Positions 63,301 to 64,000 of a stretch of DNA of 64,000 nt are shown here, one piece after another (position 1 is the stretch's first letter; the number at the start of each line of letters is the position of its first letter). A program made the position numbers and the translations under genes. The notes beneath the pieces were generated by a model that worked only from the letters and a program-made list of their open reading frames with translations, was not told where the DNA came from and made no database searches. This DNA is from Mactra quadrangularis (lineage: Eukaryota > Mollusca > Bivalvia > Venerida > Mactridae): assembly GCA_025267735.1 (NCBI GenBank), contig CM046309.1:31905202-31969201 (forward strand). Direction: 5' to 3'.

Positions 63301-64000
63301 TCAATTAACAAGATGGTTTAGATGGTAGAACTATACTGTGCTATTTTTGTTGTACTTTGACATGTTATTGACTCTATAATTATCACTGAAAGTAAAATGG
63401 GCAAGGGCTCGTTAATTAGTATTGGTCAATAACATTCCAGGTACATGTAGCATTTGTATCAATCCCTAAGAGTCTTTTCACTAAAAATTATGTGATTAAA
63501 CTTTTCATATTTTTTTTATTATTTTCTATCCTACAATACTCTGCATTACTCTTGCCTATTAGTTGTTTATTGGACAAATGTCTATAATCATTATGTGTGT
63601 CTCCTGCTTTTGACTTATCATGATTGAAAAAGAAAAGTTTGTGAAATTAAAGGCCTTTAGGTCTTGTGTAAAAATCTCCCATTTTCTTAGCAATATTGTA
63701 ACCTTATATGTATATCAAGTGTTTTGTCTCAGAATCATGCTGGTAGCCTATGCCCATAGGTCATTAGCTGACTTGATGTAGCAACACCTCAAGCTAGGTT
63801 TGGTCAGTCATTGATGTTATGTACAATAAACATTGATTCCAAGAAAGGTGGATTGGATCAACTAAATGGAGTAAATAACAAAAAATGTTAATGTGTGCAT
63901 AAAAGATGCAAGAACTAAGTAAACAAAAATTGTACATGATGATATGACCTTGGGTCAGCGGCAAGCTGTTGTTATGTTGTGGTTTCTTTCTGCTCCTAAG
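27342..64000 (+). CDS. VPS13A/C: VPS13A/C-type bridge-like lipid transfer protein, N-terminal 20 exons (partial)
   Basis: Coding exons: 27342-27438, 30915-30958, 35272-35314, 38963-39151, 39900-39964, 40870-41028, 42309-42401, 45409-45466, 46779-46900, 47632-47813, 48955-49099, 49506-49623, 50106-50200, 50753-50889, 51610-51701, 52377-52489, 53496-53633, 54212-54279, 55362-55440 and 62950-63043. Phases all agree (710 codons plus one base). The N-terminus MFESAASYVLNRILGKYVQ is the Chorein_N helix. It is followed by KAGYIGKIKVDIPW and IGRVHLRYEDTITNP, the start of the hydrophobic lipid groove. Residues 326-327 (WW of RSWWMYAY) and GWFSSWF at 414-420 are landmarks of the A/C branch. The insert after about residue 120 that I recall in vertebrate VPS13C is absent. 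VPS13 proteins bridge the ER to other organelles and move bulk phospholipids. The middle and C-terminal (VAB, ATG_C, PH) parts lie beyond the window. The frame appears intact. Confidence 0.95.
27439..30914 (+). other. VPS13 intron 1
   Basis: No gene is seen. It contains a hairpin at 27487-27550 (arms gagcaaaacagt / actgttttgcac) and a tRNA-headed repeat near 27857-28020 (A-box-like gttagctcagcaggttgtgc). The rest, including the short opposing frames at 28564-28921, shows no recognisable feature. Confidence 0.5.
31215..31385 (+). repeat. Dispersed repeat, family E, copy 1
   Basis: It shares ordered blocks with 35935-36100: acctatatttgggtt, then aacatttgtttcgggca, then tagttgtccat. Class unknown. 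Confidence 0.5.
31683..31916 (+). repeat. Full-length tRNA-derived SINE, family C, copy 1
   Basis: The tRNA-like head has an A box in gtggcatagtggttagcatg and B box gattcgagccc. A ~150-bp body follows, and an acgttaaaaaa A-rich tail. It is flanked by the 8-bp duplication catagata (31675-31682 and 31917-31924), so this is a complete retroposed copy. Copy 2 is at 42923-45327. Confidence 0.85.
34411..34489 (+). repeat. (TC)n/(TCTG)n microsatellite
   Basis: About 80 bases of tctctc with interspersed ctgtctct steps, in VPS13 intron 2. The Arg/Glu-rich minus-strand frame over it is an artefact. Confidence 0.9.
35438..35562. mobile_element. Foldback MITE, family P, copy 2
   Basis: The arms gaggtgcatacattag and ttaatgtatgtgcctctgac flank inner ctgattt / aaatcag arms. 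The outer left end is lost. Confidence 0.55.
35696..35761. repeat. Short hairpin repeat, copy c
   Basis: The arms gtcagtgcaaaattaatcta and tagactagttttatgccgac. Same family as 11546-11611, with more mismatches. Confidence 0.55.
35935..36100 (+). repeat. Dispersed repeat, family E, copy 2
   Basis: Collinear with 31215-31385 through attgccc, acctatatttgggttc and aacatttgtttcgggca. Confidence 0.5.
36173..36710. mobile_element. Decayed hAT-like element
   Basis: The left end tagggctttcacaatatac and the right-arm attgcaatatatcacgatac resemble hAT MITEs that carry inverted ttgcaatat blocks. The right terminus is degraded and no target duplication is seen. Confidence 0.35.
37890..38028. mobile_element. 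Foldback MITE, family P, copy 3
   Basis: Left end aattttattcaacagtcagc, right end the complement through gccactgacagttcaata. Inner arms ctgatttaaat / attcaaatcag. Confidence 0.65.
38818..38884. repeat. Short hairpin repeat, copy d
   Basis: The arms gttggtgcaaaagtagtcta and tagtctagtttcttgtcaac, diverged from copies a to c. Confidence 0.5.
40497..40716. mobile_element. Mariner-like MITE, family M, copy 3
   Basis: It begins tattgtccgttttttctcaa and ends acagttgagaaaaaacgaac then aata. The left arm is nearly identical to copy 2, but the centre is unrelated, so this is a different internal version. It lies in VPS13 intron 5. Confidence 0.6.
41032..41210 (-). repeat. SINE family D, copy 1 (headless)
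   Basis: On the plus strand: acctactcactgttcctgg, then ttagccgttaaccagttact, then gtcagtgactgacaactgtc. This is the reverse of the SINE D body at 54406-55192. It begins a few bases after the VPS13 exon 6 donor. Confidence 0.65.
41414..41655 (+). repeat. SINE family A, copy 3
   Basis: Head tggtccagtagtaggatatg, B box ggttcaaacccc, then ggggcactgctaatttcctt and cccaggtgtaaatggc. The most complete family A copy. Confidence 0.75.
41680..42235 (+). repeat. Element with three ~160-bp tandem units (bivalve-type repeat)
   Basis: It starts tagctcaactttacgaagta and ends gagcatgctgtctcctcaga then cagctcttgtt. Between them a unit with cttcaaactttaaatatatg and catctcatgtgacaa occurs three times, spaced about 163 and 159 bases. 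The frames at 41759-41986 and 41970-42191 are two of these units, not proteins. From memory, similar repeats are common in bivalve genomes; I could not verify this here. Confidence 0.7.
42961..45144 (+). mobile_element. 2.18-kb hAT-like transposon with decayed transposase, 6-bp TSD
   Basis: The left end CAGGGTGTCCACT matches the complement of the right end (CAGGGCGTCCACT). CTGACT is duplicated on both sides (42955-42960 and 45145-45150). Subterminal arrays of tcctatatttt-like motifs occupy both ends. It encodes a damaged hAT-type transposase C-terminal half. Confidence 0.85.
43116..44326 (+). pseudogene. hAT transposase C-terminal remnant
   Basis: The first frame (43116-43544) carries a stretch typical of the late hAT RNase-H region (LPLRNAVLKSI, then VNIKDEWKMYM). 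An in-frame TAA interrupts it at 43542-43544. The frame then continues through KYRVLPELAKRLL to about 43605, where a one-base shift moves it to the frame that reads PHGNADVERNLS, the hATC dimerisation motif. That frame runs to 44326. Its tail is a long Glu/Lys/Gln-rich coiled coil (about residues 70-215) ending in a Lys/Ser-rich basic patch. The BED finger and most of the catalytic core are missing. Stop plus frameshift make it non-functional as read. Confidence 0.75.
45621..45656 (+). repeat. (GAT)n microsatellite
   Basis: About 36 bases of gatgat with ggtggt interruptions, in VPS13 intron 8. Confidence 0.85.
48440..48690 (+). repeat. Dispersed repeat, family G, copy 1
   Basis: Ordered similarity to 51290-51590: gtggagtttaaaatcggcct, then aatctatttttc, then taaatctgttaaat, then agccccttattgaa. 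Class unknown. In VPS13 intron 10. Confidence 0.4.
51055..51180 (+). repeat. tRNA-derived repeat, family F
   Basis: A-box-like gtagccaagtggtaatgaca and B-box-like ggttcaaatcac form a degenerate tRNA head. Related heads lie at 7880-7945 (+) and 63105-63200 (-). Confidence 0.5.
51290..51590 (+). repeat. Dispersed repeat, family G, copy 2
   Basis: Partner of 48440-48690: gtggtgtttgaaattggcct, aatgtatttttc, taaatctgtggaat, then tccccttactgaac. In VPS13 intron 14, ending just before exon 15. Confidence 0.4.
51797..51994 (-). repeat. SINE family B, copy 3 (best tRNA head)
   Basis: On the minus strand the head reads GGTCTGTAGCGCAGTTGCCC then GGGTTCAAATCCC, clear A and B boxes. The body matches copies 1 and 2 (caaggaaagctaggttagat). 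In VPS13 intron 15. Confidence 0.7.
52535..52640 (+). repeat. Paired TGACGTCATCC motifs
   Basis: TGACGTCATCC occurs twice about 70 bases apart, each near taaat(g) and tattgaccg blocks. It looks like a duplicated or palindromic repeat fragment in VPS13 intron 16. TGACGTCA is the CRE/ATF consensus, but nothing else suggests regulation. Confidence 0.35.
52963..53110 (+). repeat. Tandem repeat of a GGGGGCAAATGTCyGCCC unit
   Basis: About five units of 29-36 bases, each with ggcaaatgtc(t/c)gccct then a short aaaac spacer, ending in a run of g. It is far richer in GC than its surroundings. Overlapping short frames on this strand merely translate the repeat. In VPS13 intron 16. Confidence 0.75.
53941..54170 (+). 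repeat. SINE family A, copy 4
   Basis: tcagtggtaggatgggcact, ggggcactgctaatttcctt, then ctggtgtaaataggtac and a gtctgctgaacgtgt block shared with copy 3. Confidence 0.7.
54406..55192 (-). repeat. Full-length tRNA-derived SINE, family D, split by a hAT MITE
   Basis: Outer 13-bp duplication ctgttcccttact (54393-54405 and 55193-55205). On the minus strand the head reads ccagctagctcaattggtag (A box), with gggtttaattcc (B box) beyond the interruption. A ~250-bp body and a (caaa)n tail follow. Without the inserted 469-bp element and its extra 8-bp duplication it is about 310 bp. The body contains the sequence that forms the 52-bp minisatellite at 61306-62897. Confidence 0.85.
54696..55164. mobile_element. 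469-bp hAT MITE inside SINE D, 8-bp TSD
   Basis: The ends TAGGGGTGTAAC and its complement GTTACACCCCTA are flanked by CATACTAC on both sides (54688-54695 and 55165-55172). The interior carries several attgcaatatattgcaata palindromes and accggtt motifs. No coding capacity. Confidence 0.9.
55475..55645 (+). repeat. tRNA-Trp-like relic with a 39-40-bp tandem expansion
   Basis: Near 55475-55533 is a tRNA-like stretch: gcatagttggtagcg (D arm/A box), ctgactccaaacca (anticodon arm with CCA, as in tRNA-Trp), then a gttgtgcatttcaatcc T arm. The anticodon-to-T-arm half then repeats, starting at about 55501, 55541, 55580 and 55619. It is not a functional tRNA: the acceptor stem is missing and the T arm is mutated. 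It starts 35 bases after the VPS13 exon 19 donor. Confidence 0.6.
55646..57787 (+). other. VPS13 intron 19, upstream of the nested ORF
   Basis: AT-rich, with no supported frame and no recognisable repeat. If the nested gene has its own promoter it should lie here; no TATA or CpG feature stands out. Confidence 0.4.
57788..59368 (+). CDS. Nested single-exon gene candidate with heptapeptide repeats, function unknown
   Basis: I do not recognise this protein. One uninterrupted 526-codon frame lies wholly inside VPS13 intron 19, on the same strand, about three times longer than the other open frames in the noncoding parts of the window. Residues 1-136 are non-repetitive and basic with a WDWNEV motif. 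Residues 141-343 are about 29 consecutive heptads, consensus L-N-x-[DE]-Q-T-[CG]; alternate heptads favour P or L/T at position 3, giving a 14-residue super-repeat. RRYS/RRFS/RRHS motifs, which resemble basophilic-kinase sites, stand at 137, 345, 361, 369 and 380. Residues 384-425 are Ser/Asp-rich. The tail (426-526) is Tyr-rich and ends ATRLVAQQIFYFHSMRFYGK. No signal peptide or membrane segment is apparent. Candidate polyA signals are at 59928-59933 and 60522-60527. It could instead be an alternative VPS13 exon or an old element gene. Coding status rests on frame length and ordered composition only. Confidence 0.6.
   Translation: MNKATSAQALNDVLSTMEASILQIDHATLKHSNDVQDRMTRHLQQSYRRLNDSSRITEPFRRYGTVKDSQTPSVWDWNEVAEKNTKFSKSQNIIVKIKGRHHLVQKSHLYKLLGKYVGSQKEKQVKVSNDESHVCNRRYSNSDQTCLNPEQACLNLHQRTLNPEQPCLNLDQGTLNPKQTGLNTNQTCFNFDRRTLNPVQTDLNTDQTGLNFDGRTLNPVQTDLNPDQTGLIWDEGTLNPEQTGLKVDQRNFNPDKTCLNLDQGITNTDQSCLNLEKRTLNPDQTCSSSDQEVLNLHQPGLNLDERGMNFHQRGSDSVQTGLNSYQQCLNSDQISLNDDQTCLNRRYSHSEQRFFSNAEPRRYSNPGLRRFSSSSSPYQRRHSRPHQVNSNVLSNSLEDVSTSNNCVDDTPSDSSVDSEDLDSKFDQKLKSLTFHYSDYVSSYYRPYSRFTDINPYYLNVDNYYVGHSNKKNLGSRHYDNAYESHALFTSMTRDFRSKKGTDVDLAATRLVAQQIFYFHSMRFYGK
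59369..60540 (+). other. Presumed 3' UTR of the nested gene
   Basis: AT-rich, no frame. AATAAA occurs at 59928-59933 and 60522-60527, the latter followed by a T-rich stretch. A short direct repeat, ttcactgcagtg, occurs twice near 60052-60083. Confidence 0.4.
61306..62897 (+). repeat. 52-bp minisatellite, about 30 copies, SINE D-derived
   Basis: The unit tagtcactgacagaagtaag, tgcctagtaactggttaaca, g(c/t)ttaatccaga recurs every 52 bases with few substitutions. A variant stretch beginning agttagtgcctagtaactgg at 61801 recurs at 62217, exactly 416 bases (8 units) away, so a block of units was itself duplicated. The edge units are the most diverged. The reverse complement of the unit matches the SINE D body at 54510-54570 and 41075-41130. 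It lies about 50 bases upstream of VPS13 exon 20. Confidence 0.92.
63044..64000 (+). other. VPS13 intron 20 (to the window edge)
   Basis: It contains a family F tRNA-headed repeat on the minus strand (63105-63200, B box ggtttgaatccc) and a half hairpin repeat at 63717-63762. No further exon was recognised before the window ends. Confidence 0.45.

Overview
This is nuclear DNA from an animal, most likely a bivalve mollusc. It is AT-rich, its genes are split by GT-AG introns and the introns are full of SINEs and MITEs. The bivalve call is an inference from overall composition and from a ~160-bp intronic repeat of a type I associate with bivalves. I could not check a species.

Three conserved genes are present. 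Positions 3-326 (+) hold the last coding exon of a USP16/USP45-type deubiquitinase. Positions 11635-17520 (-) hold a complete seven-exon CLYBL gene, the mitochondrial citramalyl-CoA lyase / citrate lyase beta-like enzyme (343 aa). From 27342 (+) to beyond the right edge runs a VPS13A/C-type bridge-like lipid-transfer protein. Twenty of its coding exons (710 aa) are in view and every splice phase agrees. CLYBL and VPS13 are head to head. Candidate 5' UTR splice donors near 18794 (-) and 19388 (+) suggest one shared promoter of a few hundred bases.

A fourth, unrecognised gene candidate lies inside VPS13 intron 19 on the same strand. It is an uninterrupted 526-codon frame (57788-59368) with about 29 heptapeptide repeats of the form L-N-x-[DE]-Q-T-x, flanked by RRxS motifs. 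This is the strongest candidate for something undescribed.

Most of the rest is mobile-element debris, some of it precisely readable. There are four hAT-like elements with clean target duplications (two of 8 bp, two of 6 bp) and several families of small palindromic MITEs. Several tRNA-derived SINE families are present, one LINE 3' fragment, and a 52-bp minisatellite of about 30 copies. The minisatellite unit matches the body of one SINE family also present in VPS13 introns. Two of the hAT insertions lie inside the tRNA-derived heads of SINEs, just past the A box.

Layout: 1-0.33 kb USP end; 0.33-9 kb intergenic with MITEs; 9-11.6 kb possible CLYBL 3' UTR; 11.6-18.8 kb CLYBL; 18.8-19.4 kb presumed bidirectional promoter; 19.4-27.2 kb VPS13 5' intron; 27.3-64 kb VPS13. 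The genes share no obvious pathway, so their adjacency looks incidental apart from the shared promoter.
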